From Holophagales bacterium (lineage in GTDB: Bacteria > Acidobacteriota > Thermoanaerobaculia > Multivoradales > Multivoraceae), in NCBI GenBank assembly GCA_009837885.1, contig VXSP01000012.1:109061-173060 (forward strand): a stretch of DNA of 64,000 nt, given 5' to 3'. This document shows positions 1 through 11,700 of this stretch, one piece after another. Below the pieces are notes generated by a model. It saw only the letters and a program-made list of their open reading frames with translations, searched no databases and was not told the origin of the DNA. The stretch's first letter is position 1; the number at the start of each line of letters is the position of its first letter. The translations under genes were made by a program, and so were the position numbers.

Positions 1-2
1 AA

Positions 3-224
3 ACCGTTCTCATCACGGATCGTGACCGCGTAGTCGCCGAGATGGTGCCGCCGCGGCCCGCGCGGAGCTCTCTTGTGGCCGATGTCCTGCTGGCCGAAAC
101 CGTGCGCAACGGCTTACTGGCACCGCCGGCTATGTGGGGTAAGGGTCCACCTTCCAAGCCCCCGCCCGTCATGTCACTGAACGAGCTCCTCGTCGGGCTG
201 GACGCAGACCGAGAGGATCGGTGA
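3..224 (+). CDS. Phd/YefM-type antitoxin, C-terminal part (gene starts before the window)
   Basis: The frame is open from the window edge and encodes the last 73 residues of a protein. It begins TVLITDRDRVVAEM, which matches the centre of prevent-host-death (Phd/YefM) antitoxins, where a VxITxxGxxVAxL-like strand follows the DNA-binding region. The C-terminal part, including SLNELLVGLDADRED, is the variable toxin-binding tail in this family. The N-terminal DNA-binding half lies outside the window. A partner toxin gene normally follows directly; here only an 18-codon remnant-like frame follows, then a PP2C gene. The ATG at position 42 is internal to the family alignment and is not the true start. 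Confidence 0.6.
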   Translation, partial: TVLITDRDRVVAEMVPPRPARSSLVADVLLAETVRNGLLAPPAMWGKGPPSKPPPVMSLNELLVGLDADREDR

Positions 225-277
225 TTCACGCAGCCAGAGCGATGGGAATTCCGGTCCTGGACTTCGGAGGAGCATGA
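221..277 (+). pseudogene. Possible remnant of a PIN (VapC-like) toxin
   Basis: An 18-codon frame starts with a GTG that overlaps the antitoxin stop (GTGA), exactly where a vapC start would sit. It ends with a TGA that overlaps the ATG of the next gene (ATGA). The peptide reads VI followed by HAARAMGIPVLDFGGA. The second half resembles the end of PIN domains, where a helix with Ala-Arg precedes a G-(I/L)-P-V-L-(T/D)-F strand. One reading is that almost the whole toxin was deleted in frame, leaving its first two codons fused to its last ones. The match is short and could be chance; the peptide may act only as a translational bridge to the phosphatase gene. Confidence 0.25.
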
Positions 278-1044
278 TCGAAGGCCGCCACTTCGCGGCG
301 GCCACCATGATCGGCGCGCGCAAGCGTCAGGAGGACGCCTGGAGCGTCCAGGTCGTGGCCGACGCCGGCACAGGCGAAGAGTTGCTGCTGGCAGCGGTCG
401 CCGACGGCATGGGCGGTCTGCCCGCGGGCGACCAGGCGAGCCGGATCACGGTCCGGAACTTCGCCGGCAGCTATCCGCTGATCACGAAACCTCCGGCCGA
501 GCGCCTGCGGCCCGCGCTGAGCCACGCGAACCACGCGATGAGGGAGGCGATCGAAGCCGGCCCGTCGCTTCGGGGAATGGGCTCCACGCTGGTGGCGACG
601 TTGTTCTTCGAAGACCGCTTCCAGTGGCTCAGCGTCGGCGACTCGCACATCTTCCATTGGCGCGGCGGTGCATTGGAGCGCGTCAATCCGCTCCACACCT
701 ACGGTCGGGAACTCGACGCCCGGGCCGGCCGCGGCGAGATCAGCGCGATGCACGCCGCCCTGCATCCGGAGCGCGCCGCCATCACCAGCGCCGTGATGGG
801 CCTGCCACTCGACGAAGTGGCGGAGGGCGAAGTCGATCTCGCCGACGGCGACGTCGTCGTTCTCGCCAGCGACGGCATCGAGACGCTCTCCGACGAGGAG
901 ATCGCCGCGACCTGCGGCGACCAGCGCTCAGCGGGAGCATCGCGGATCGCCGAGGCGATCATCCGACGGATCGAGCAGCGGGCGCTTTCCTGGCAGGACA
1001 ATGCAACGGTCTTGGTCGTGTGCCCACCTTCGCCAACGGACTAG
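274..1044 (+). CDS. PP2C-family protein serine/threonine phosphatase
   Basis: Protein of 256 residues with the metal-dependent phosphatase (PPM/PP2C) motifs in order: RKRQED near residue 18 (RxxxED, metal site), VADGMGG near 43 (second Asp ligand and Gly-rich turn), GMGSTLVA near 103, SVGDSHIF near 119, LASDGIETLSD near 195 and QDNATVLVV near the end (Asp-Asn metal site). It is a single cytosolic domain of usual bacterial length with no membrane segment. These enzymes remove phosphate from Ser/Thr-phosphorylated proteins with two Mn/Mg ions; the substrate cannot be read here and no partner kinase lies nearby. ATG 274 overlaps the stop of the preceding short frame, suggesting coupled translation. 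Confidence 0.93.
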   Translation: MIEGRHFAAATMIGARKRQEDAWSVQVVADAGTGEELLLAAVADGMGGLPAGDQASRITVRNFAGSYPLITKPPAERLRPALSHANHAMREAIEAGPSLRGMGSTLVATLFFEDRFQWLSVGDSHIFHWRGGALERVNPLHTYGRELDARAGRGEISAMHAALHPERAAITSAVMGLPLDEVAEGEVDLADGDVVVLASDGIETLSDEEIAATCGDQRSAGASRIAEAIIRRIEQRALSWQDNATVLVVCPPSPTD

Positions 1045-1087
1045 GCCCGCGAGGTCCCTCCCTGACGTCCGGGCCGCAAGGCCCGCG

Positions 1088-2209
1088 CTACACCAGCCGA
1101 CCCAGTAGCTCCAGGGCCGGCGCAACCCGGATGCCCTCGGGCGTTACGAAGTCCTTCGTCCCCGTGGCCGACACCTGCCACGCCTCGCAGTCCGGGAACC
1201 GGACCTTGAAGTAGCGGAGGCTCTTGTCGAGCCGCCCGTCTGCCCACTTGCATTCGACGCTGAGCACAGGCTGCCGGCGGTCGGTGACGATGAAGTCGAC
1301 TTCGCGGCCGTCCGTGTCGCGGAAGTAGCGAAGCTCCAGGTCGAGACCCTGGGTGTCCTGCTGATGATGCACCCACTTGAGCAGGTGGCAGGCGATCAGG
1401 TTCTCGAAGCGTGGCGCGTCCGCCGGCACGACCGTCCAGTCGACGTGGTAGTGCTTCTGCTGCTTCTTGACCGCCCGGATCGTCGGGGCGCCGAAGGGCG
1501 ACAGCCGGAAGATCGCGTAGAGCCGCTCGAACGCTCCCAGCCAGTCGGCGACTGCCTTGTGGCTCACCTGCAGGTCTTCCCGCACAGCGTTGATCGAGAG
1601 CGGCGAGCCGACCAGCTCCGGGAGACGGAGCATGAGCAGTTCGAGCCGGCCGAGGTCCTGAATGCGTTCCAGGCTCGTCACCTCCTCGCGGATCAGCAGG
1701 GTGCGGTGCTCGCGCGACCATCTGCGGGCCTCGACTTCGCTGGCGCCGAAGTAGGGCTCGGGGAAGCCGCCAAGCAGCAACAGGTCCTGGAGTTCACTCG
1801 TCGTTCGCAGCTTGAGTTCGGCGGCGGACAGTGGGTGCAGGCGGAGGAGATGGAAGCGGCCCTGGAGGGAGTCGCCGCCGAACCGGTAGGCGTCGAGCCT
1901 GGCGCTTCCGACCACGAGGAGCCGACGCTCTGCCGCGGCCCGTGCGTCGTACAGTCCCTTGAGGTAGTTCCGCCAGTCCCGGTACTTGTGGATCTCGTCG
2001 AAGACCCAGAGATCGGCGATCGGGAGTTCGCGTCTCAGAATGTGCTCGCGATCCTCGGCGACGTCCCAGTTGAGGTAGCCGTCGTCGGCGCCGGGCAGGC
2101 TGCGAGCCAGCGTCGTCTTGCCGACCTGCCGGGGGCCGGCGACGAAGACCATCTTCCGCTCGAGGTCTCGCTCGATCTGATCCGCCAGGTACCTGGTTGC
2201 GGTCGCCAC
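1088..2209 (-). CDS. AAA+ ATPase with DUF4143 domain
   Basis: The N-terminal AAA_14-type ATPase domain has Walker A AGPRQVGKTTLAR and Walker B LWVFDEIHKY; the C-terminal DUF4143 domain contains EVDFIVTD and VECKWADG, an ExD...ExK-like pattern reminiscent of restriction-endonuclease folds. The family is widespread in bacteria and archaea and its role is unsettled. The frame stays open to 2365, but the upstream codons cover a palindromic control region and match no family, so I place the start at GTG 2209 (protein VATATRYLADQIERD..., about 373 residues). There is no clear Shine-Dalgarno. The gene is divergent from the ATP synthase operon and seems to have its own operator just upstream. Confidence 0.85.
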   Translation of the reverse strand: MATATRYLADQIERDLERKMVFVAGPRQVGKTTLARSLPGADDGYLNWDVAEDREHILRRELPIADLWVFDEIHKYRDWRNYLKGLYDARAAAERRLLVVGSARLDAYRFGGDSLQGRFHLLRLHPLSAAELKLRTTSELQDLLLLGGFPEPYFGASEVEARRWSREHRTLLIREEVTSLERIQDLGRLELLMLRLPELVGSPLSINAVREDLQVSHKAVADWLGAFERLYAIFRLSPFGAPTIRAVKKQQKHYHVDWTVVPADAPRFENLIACHLLKWVHHQQDTQGLDLELRYFRDTDGREVDFIVTDRRQPVLSVECKWADGRLDKSLRYFKVRFPDCEAWQVSATGTKDFVTPEGIRVAPALELLGRLV

Positions 2210-2228
2210 GGCACGCGAGACTACCAAG

Positions 2229-2282
2229 ATTTTCGACCGTAGTCGAAAATGCCCGTGGACATTTTCGACTGTAGTGGAAAGT
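2229..2282. promoter_or_regulatory. Two-site palindromic operator upstream of the DUF4143 ATPase gene
   Basis: Site 1 (2229-2250) is a perfect inverted repeat: ATTTTCGAC, spacer CGTA, GTCGAAAAT. Site 2 (2261-2282) starts with the same ATTTTCGAC, has spacer TGTA, and a right arm GTGGAAAGT with two mismatches. The sites start 32 bp apart, close to three helical turns, so they lie on one face of the helix. The region sits 20 bp before the proposed GTG start and is AT-rich against a GC-rich background. A dimeric repressor site is the natural reading; which protein binds is unknown. Confidence 0.6.
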
Positions 2283-2371
2283 GTCGACGTTTGGTCCGGG
2301 TCCTTCCGAGCGCCGGTCGCAGCTCGCGAAGCTCGGCATTCTTGAAGCCCGGTCTGTGCCCGCAACGGCCG

Positions 2372-2399
2372 TTGACCACCCCTGACAGCCGTGTTACGT
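2372..2399 (+). promoter_or_regulatory. Candidate sigma-70-type promoter of the ATP synthase operon
   Basis: TTGACC at 2372-2377 is a good -35 match; TTACGT at 2394-2399 follows after 16 bp as a weak -10. The pair lies 58 bp before the GTG of the first ATP synthase gene and is the best hexamer pair in the gap. No experimental support; the weak -10 keeps confidence low. Confidence 0.3.
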
Positions 2400-2457
2400 T
2401 TCCGCCGCTTTCAGGCCCGGGTGAAGGTGCGCCCGGACGACCGCGGGACGAGTAGCT

Positions 2458-2880
2458 GTGGACTTCGACGCCAGCCTCCTGGTCATCATGGCGATCTTCT
2501 GGGCCACCTATGTGGTGGTCCGGTTCTACCTCGTCCGCCCGATCATGCGCATGCTCAAGGAGCGCGACAGCGAGATCGTGACCGCCCAGGAGACGTTCGA
2601 CCGGGCCCAGGCCGAGGTCGAGGCGAGAGTCGAGGCGCAGCGCGAGAAGCTGAAGGAAGCCCGCGCCGAGGCCTCCGCGCACCGGGACCGGATGCGGAAG
2701 GAAGCCCAGCAGGCCCGCGAGACGCTTGTCGCCGAGGCTCGCCAGGAAGCCGACGTCGAACTCCAGCAGGCGATCGCCGCGCTCGACGCCGAGACCGCGG
2801 AACAGCGCCGGACGCTCGAAGCACGAGCCGAGCGGCTCGCGGCCGACATGACCGCGAAGCTGATGGGAGCCCCCTCGTGA
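2458..2880 (+). CDS. F0F1 ATP synthase subunit b' (peripheral stalk)
   Basis: A protein of 140 residues with one N-terminal membrane helix (LLVIMAIFWATYVVVRFYLV) and then a long charged, Ala/Glu/Arg-rich helix, the layout of F-type b/b' stalk subunits. It anchors the peripheral stalk that holds F1 still against the rotating c ring. It starts at GTG 2458 and ends in a GTGA overlap with the second b-type gene. Two unequal b subunits in tandem, as in photosynthetic and many other bacteria, suggest a b/b' heterodimer. I call the shorter, signal-less one b'; the assignment could be reversed. Confidence 0.85.
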   Translation: MDFDASLLVIMAIFWATYVVVRFYLVRPIMRMLKERDSEIVTAQETFDRAQAEVEARVEAQREKLKEARAEASAHRDRMRKEAQQARETLVAEARQEADVELQQAIAALDAETAEQRRTLEARAERLAADMTAKLMGAPS

Positions 2881-3494
2881 GGCGCTCCGCGGCCCTGAAG
2901 GTCGCCTCGCTGACGCTGCTGTGGGCGCTGTTCGGCGGCGTCGCCGCCGCGTTCGGCGCGGAGGTCGGCGAAGCAACTCACTTCCTCGGCGTACCGCGGG
3001 TGATCTTCTCCTGGTTCAACATGCTCGTCTTCTTCGGCGGCCTCGCCTACCTGGTCGGGCCGATGGCGATGAGCGCGCTCGAGAATCGCCGGGGCCAGAT
3101 CCGGGACAGCCTGATGACCGCCCGGCGCCAGCGCGCGGACGCGGAAGAGCTGCACGCCGGTCTCGACGGCCAGCTCGCCGCTCTGGAGGCAGAGGTCGCC
3201 CAGGCCGCCGAGCGCGCCCGCCAGGAAGGCGAACGCGACGCGCGGGAGATCGCGGCCCTGGCCGAGCGGGAACGCGAGCGGATGCTGGAGCAGGCCCGGG
3301 CCGAGATCCGAAACCGCACGGCGCGCGCCCGGGTCGAGCTGGCGCAGCACGCGGCCCGGCTCGCCACGGCGCTCGCGGCCGAGCGGCTGGAGCGGGAAGT
3401 CGACTCCGCCGCCCGCCGGCGCATCCTCGACCGCGGACTGCTCAGCCTGGAGAGCCGGGCGGACGACGCCTCGGCCGGAGCCGACGCGCGATGA
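2877..3494 (+). CDS. atpF: F0F1 ATP synthase subunit b (peripheral stalk)
   Basis: About 205 residues. The hydrophobic N terminus (SLTLLWALFGGVAAAFGA) looks like a cleavable signal or extra anchor. A membrane helix (VIFSWFNMLVFFGGLAYLV) and a very long Ala/Arg/Glu coiled-coil stalk follow. The open frame extends far upstream, but GTG 2877 overlaps the stop of the b' gene (GTGA) and gives a protein that begins exactly with the hydrophobic region, so that start is preferred. The stop overlaps the ATG of the delta gene (ATGA). The b, b' and delta subunits together form the stator. Confidence 0.85.
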   Translation: MRRSAALKVASLTLLWALFGGVAAAFGAEVGEATHFLGVPRVIFSWFNMLVFFGGLAYLVGPMAMSALENRRGQIRDSLMTARRQRADAEELHAGLDGQLAALEAEVAQAAERARQEGERDAREIAALAERERERMLEQARAEIRNRTARARVELAQHAARLATALAAERLEREVDSAARRRILDRGLLSLESRADDASAGADAR

Positions 3495-4054
3495 TCTATC
3501 GCTACGCGAGGCCCTACGCCCAGGCCCTGATGGGCGCCGCCGGCTCGCTCGAGGCGGCGCAGGCGACGCGCGACGAACTCACCGCCTTCGCCGAGGCGAT
3601 GCGGGCCGTGCCGCGCTTGGGCCGCATGGCATCGAATCCCGGCGTGCCACCGGCGACCAAGCGGGCGGTGGTCGACGAGATCGCCGGCATGCAGGGCGCG
3701 GGCGCGTTGGCCCAGCGGATGCTGCGGCTGCTGCTCGACAACTACCGCCTGGTCCACCTGCCGTCCATTCTGGAGGCGATCGACGAGCTGCTCGACCGGG
3801 CCCACGGCGTGGTCAGCGCCACGGTGACCGCGGCCGAGGAACTCGATGCTGATCAGCAGGCGCGTCTCCAGGGAGCCCTCGAACGGCTCTCCGGCGCCGA
3901 AGTCCGGCTGGAGAGCCGGGTCGACCCGGGCCTGATCGGCGGCTTCGTGGCCCAGTTCGGGAGTTACCGCTACGACGCGAGCGTTCGAGGCCAGTTGGCC
4001 GTGCTGGAATCCAGATTGACCGCCGAGTCCGCGACGGCGGCGGCGGAAGCCTAG
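3491..4054 (+). CDS. atpH: F0F1 ATP synthase subunit delta
   Basis: 187 residues, normal for the delta/OSCP subunit that joins the top of F1 to the b stalk. It opens with MIYRYARPYAQALMGAA, the typical YAxAL start. The C-terminal half has the conserved pattern DPGLIGGFVAQFGSYRYDASVRGQL (split here as DPGLIGG, then FGSYRYDASV), which matches the family signature of a Gly-Gly turn followed by D-x-S. ATG 3491 overlaps the b-subunit stop, so translation is coupled. A gap of 61 bp with a short Shine-Dalgarno (GGGGAG) separates it from atpA. Confidence 0.93.
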   Translation: MIYRYARPYAQALMGAAGSLEAAQATRDELTAFAEAMRAVPRLGRMASNPGVPPATKRAVVDEIAGMQGAGALAQRMLRLLLDNYRLVHLPSILEAIDELLDRAHGVVSATVTAAEELDADQQARLQGALERLSGAEVRLESRVDPGLIGGFVAQFGSYRYDASVRGQLAVLESRLTAESATAAAEA

Positions 4055-4115
4055 AAACGTCACGATTTCGAGACGCCCCGGACCCCGGGGTGCACCTTAG
4101 GGGAGTAGAACGAAC

Positions 4116-8128
<4,013 letters not shown>

Positions 8129-8162
8129 AGGCGCAGAGGCGAAACCAACGGAGCGAACGAAC

Positions 8163-8567
8163 GTGGCCGGCTTGAACCTCATCCTGGTAACCCACGCCGA
8201 GAAGCTGCTCGAGATCGAGTGCTCGGACGTCGGCCTGCCCGGCCGCAAGGGCGACATGGGCATCCTGCCCGGCCATGCGGCGCTGATCAGCACCCTGCGC
8301 CCCGGCGAGCTCAGCTACCAGCCGGCCGACGGCGGCGCGCGCCGCTTCGTCGCCGTGGCGCCGGGCTTCTGCGAGGTCGCGGACGACACGGTCACGGTGC
8401 TGACCGAGACGGCGGAGCCGGCCGAGGACATCGACGCCGCGGCCGCGACGACCGAGCACGACGAGCTGGCCGCGGAGTATGCCCGCGCGAGCTTCGAGGA
8501 CCAGGGTGCCCTGAAGGACCGCGTCGATACCGCGCAGGCTCGGGTCGACGTAGCGGCCCGCGCCTGA
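8163..8567 (+). CDS. atpC: F0F1 ATP synthase subunit epsilon
   Basis: 134 residues. The N-terminal beta sandwich has VGLPGRKGDMGILPGHAALI, the family core (G-x-x-G-x-x-G-x-LPGHxPL), followed by LRPGELSY. The C-terminal helical hairpin is Ala/Glu/Asp-rich and short. It belongs to the rotor and in many bacteria inhibits ATP hydrolysis. GTG 8163 lies 34 bp after atpD. It is the last gene of the operon; the a and c subunit genes are absent from the window and must lie elsewhere if the enzyme is complete. No strong terminator hairpin with a T run follows. Confidence 0.95.
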   Translation: MAGLNLILVTHAEKLLEIECSDVGLPGRKGDMGILPGHAALISTLRPGELSYQPADGGARRFVAVAPGFCEVADDTVTVLTETAEPAEDIDAAAATTEHDELAAEYARASFEDQGALKDRVDTAQARVDVAARA

Positions 8568-8623
8568 GGTAACTTCCCATCAACGCTACAGCACATTGCC
8601 CCGCTGCTGAGATCCCCGTCCGG

Positions 8624-8713
8624 GGAGAGGGGCAGGAGTGGTCGCACACGGCTGCCTGCTAGCGATTGGGCAGGCGTGGACCCGGGCCTGGGGTTCGAAT
8701 CCCCTTCTCTCCG
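8624..8713 (+). tRNA. Degenerate tRNA-Ser-like sequence (aberrant anticodon arm)
   Basis: The ends pair as a tRNA acceptor stem: GGAGAGG (8624-8630) with TCTCTCC (8706-8712), including one G-U, and the T loop GGTTCGAATCCC is intact. It shares GGAGTGGTCG and GGCTGCCTGCTA with the intact tRNA-Ser(GCT) at 12622-12713. After CTGCTA the copies diverge: the 7-nt anticodon loop can no longer close, and the best alternative is CTGCC/GGCAG around a 12-nt loop. The outermost T-stem pair is U-U and the 3' end is GGCA, not GCCA. I read it as a decayed or recombined tRNA-Ser copy. A functional unusual tRNA is not excluded. Confidence 0.5.
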
Positions 8714-8730
8714 GCACGTGGCCTCGCCGG

Positions 8731-11700
8731 TTGCGCCGACGACCGCTCGGGGTCTCGGCGCTTCCTCTTCGGGCGCTCCTGTTGGGGGCGATCATCGTAC
8801 TGCTGCTGCACCCGCCCTGCGGGGCGCAGGCTGACTTTGATCACTCAGAGTCCTTCGAACAGCTTCCGGCTGATCGGTTCAATTCCCTCAGGTACGTCTA
8901 CGAGGCGGGCACGAGTTGGTACGTGCTCAACTACGATTTCGCCAAGTACACGGGCTACCAGGAGCTGCTGGAGAAGTTTGATCGATACCTGCCGACTGGC
9001 GACGGGATCACCGTCCTTCAGGCTGAGAGGTTCCACACGCCCGATGATATCGGCGACGTGACACAGCTCTTTGAAGATCTGGCCTCAGACTCCCACAGCA
9101 GGCAAGTGGCCTCGTTTCTGAGTGAAGAGGAGACCTCCACCCTTCGATACACACGATACCGATCATTTTCACTCGATCTTGACAGCTTCCATACAGCCAC
9201 GACCACCCGCCTGCGGGATTTCGCTTCTACGATGTCCAGCTCGGCTAGCTACCCCGGGAAGACGTACGACGATGTGGCAATCAGTCCCGCCAAGTTGTTG
9301 AACGTGAGCAACACCAATGGTGGAAGTCTGGCTTCTACTGTGCGGCACTTCGACAAGTTCGTGGAGGAGAACGACATGGTCGCCTGCACGGCCCATAGCA
9401 GCTTGTCGGTAGGCAACTTGACCACGAGCGGGACATCGTACAACAGTATTGTCGTGGATCAGTACTACGGCAATCCAGGCGGGTTCCCCGGCGCGAAACT
9501 GAACGACCACGGGGCTCCCCGGTACAAGCCCGACGTGGTGGCGCGCTCGGAAACCGGGGCCGCCACGAGCTACTCGACCCCGACAGTGTGTTCCGCCGCG
9601 GCGGCCTTGCTCGAGCGGGCGAGTGTCGACGAAGCGGTCGTGAGTGCCTACAACAGCGTGGTGGTGAAGGCGCTGATCATGGCGGGGGCGACGCGCTACA
9701 ACTACCGGCTCAGCACCGAGTGGAAGGACACGCAGGAGATCAGCACACCTCCGGTGGACGGGGCGTTGCCGTTGTTCTACCACGGAGAATGGGAGCGAGG
9801 GTCGGACGCGCATCCTACGAGTGCGAAGTACGGCGCCGGGCACTTGAACATCATGGCGACGTACGACATCCTCGACTCGGGCGAGTTCGACTCGGGCAGT
9901 TCGGAAGCGGTCGAGGAACGGGGATGGGACTACGCTAGCGACTTGAGCGTGGGCGATGTCGAAACCTACTCGCTCGACATCCGCGCGAACTCCGTGTTCT
10001 CCGCGGTTCTGGTGTGGCATCGGTACATCGACGACAGCTTCAGGAGCTACCTGCCTGACTACTCGCTGAGCATCTACGACGAGCACGACGTACGCGTCGC
10101 CCACAGCGATAGCTTGACGTCCAATGTGGAGTTGGTAGAGATCGAGCTCCCCGCCGGCAGCTATCGCATGGAAGTGAGCGTGAAGGCAGACGGGGGCAGT
10201 ACGGATGACCTGGCGTACGGTCTGGCGTGGATCAGCAAGGAAGTGATGTCCCCGGTTCCCCAGGACCTGGGCGTAGTCGTGGACTCCGTTTCCGAGTGGC
10301 AGGTCACGTGGGATTCGGACGAGACGGCGGAGGGGCGGAAGTACCGGTTGCAGGTCGCAGCCGATGAGGCGTTCTCGGCGATCGAGAAGGACGTGTACCT
10401 CGACGTGCGTTCGTACACGTACGCGGCGCCGAACGACGGCAAGACGAAGTACTTCCGGGTCTTCGCCTACCCCGAGGATGGCGACGTGGCCTACTACTAT
10501 CCGTCCTCAGCCGGTTCGACCGTCTCGCAGTTGCCGTCGAACAGTGCACCCGCTGGAGTGGGTACCCTGAGCGATCTGGCACTGAGGGTGGAGGACGGTG
10601 CGCAATCGGTGGAGGCGTCTGGCGCTTTCGAAGACCCGGACGGGGATGCCTTGACCTATGCCGCGACATCGACGGCGCCGGCGGTCGCAGGCGTCGGCGT
10701 GTCGGGATCGCTTCTCACGGTCACGCCGCTGGCGGTTGGTTCGGCGGAGATAGCGGTGACGGCGACCGATGTTGGTGGAGTGAACCTTTCCGCGACGCAG
10801 ACGTTCCAGGTCAGGGTCCTGCGCCCGCGGGGCGTCGAGGTGACGCCTGCCAACCTGATGTTGACCGAAGGAACATCGAGGGCCTACAGCGTGGTTCTGA
10901 GTTCAGAGCCGTCGGCGGCTGTCACCGTGGTCGTCACGACGAGCTTGTCCGGCACCGATCTGTCGCTGAACCAGGGATCGCTGACGTTCGCCCCTGGCGA
11001 CTGGAACGTGGCGCAGAGAGTCGGAGTGACGGCTGGGGAGGACGCGGACGGTGTCGCGGATCCTCCGGTCACTCTCGAGCACTCGGTGAGCGGCGGTGGC
11101 TACGACGCCGTGGCGGCGCCTTCCGTGCTTGTCACGATCGTGGAGAACGACACGCCGACCATCTCGGTCGAAGACGCGCGTGCCCTGGAAGGTGCGGGTT
11201 CCATCATCTTCACGGTGGACCTGAGCGTGGCGAGCGGCTCCGACGTCACGGTTGGCTACGCGACGTCCGATGTTGGCGGAACCGGTAGCGCGACCGGCGG
11301 CGAAGACTACTCCTCGGTCCAGGGGACGCTGACGTTCCCGGCGGGGACGGCGTCGCCTCGGCAGGTTGCCGTGCCGGTGATGGACGACACGGTGGACGAA
11401 GAGGAAGAAGAGACGTTGCGCCTGACGCTGAGTAGTGCGAACAACGCTGAGCTCGCGGGCGGAGGCTCGACGCTGAGGGTTCTGGGGACGATCGAAGATA
11501 ACGACGACCCGGTCGTCGAGGTGTCGTTCGAGTCGGTGAGCTACGACGTCACCGAGGGTGGCACGGCGAATGTGGATGTGCGGATCGACCGCGACCCGGA
11601 GCGGGATCTTGAGGTCTTCCTGGAACGGACGCACCACGGCGGAGCCGAGGACGCGGACTACTCAGGCGTTCCAGCGAGCGTGACGTTCAGTTCGGACGTA

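Noticed and set aside
1364..2242. 292-codon plus-strand frame
   Set aside because: Shadow of the DUF4143 ATPase gene; no recognisable fold and codon pattern opposite to the real gene.
8624..8713. tRNA-Sec to serve the selenoprotein gene
   Set aside because: No TCA anticodon can be placed, and the D and acceptor stems are not of the extended tRNA-Sec type; the sequence matches tRNA-Ser blocks instead.
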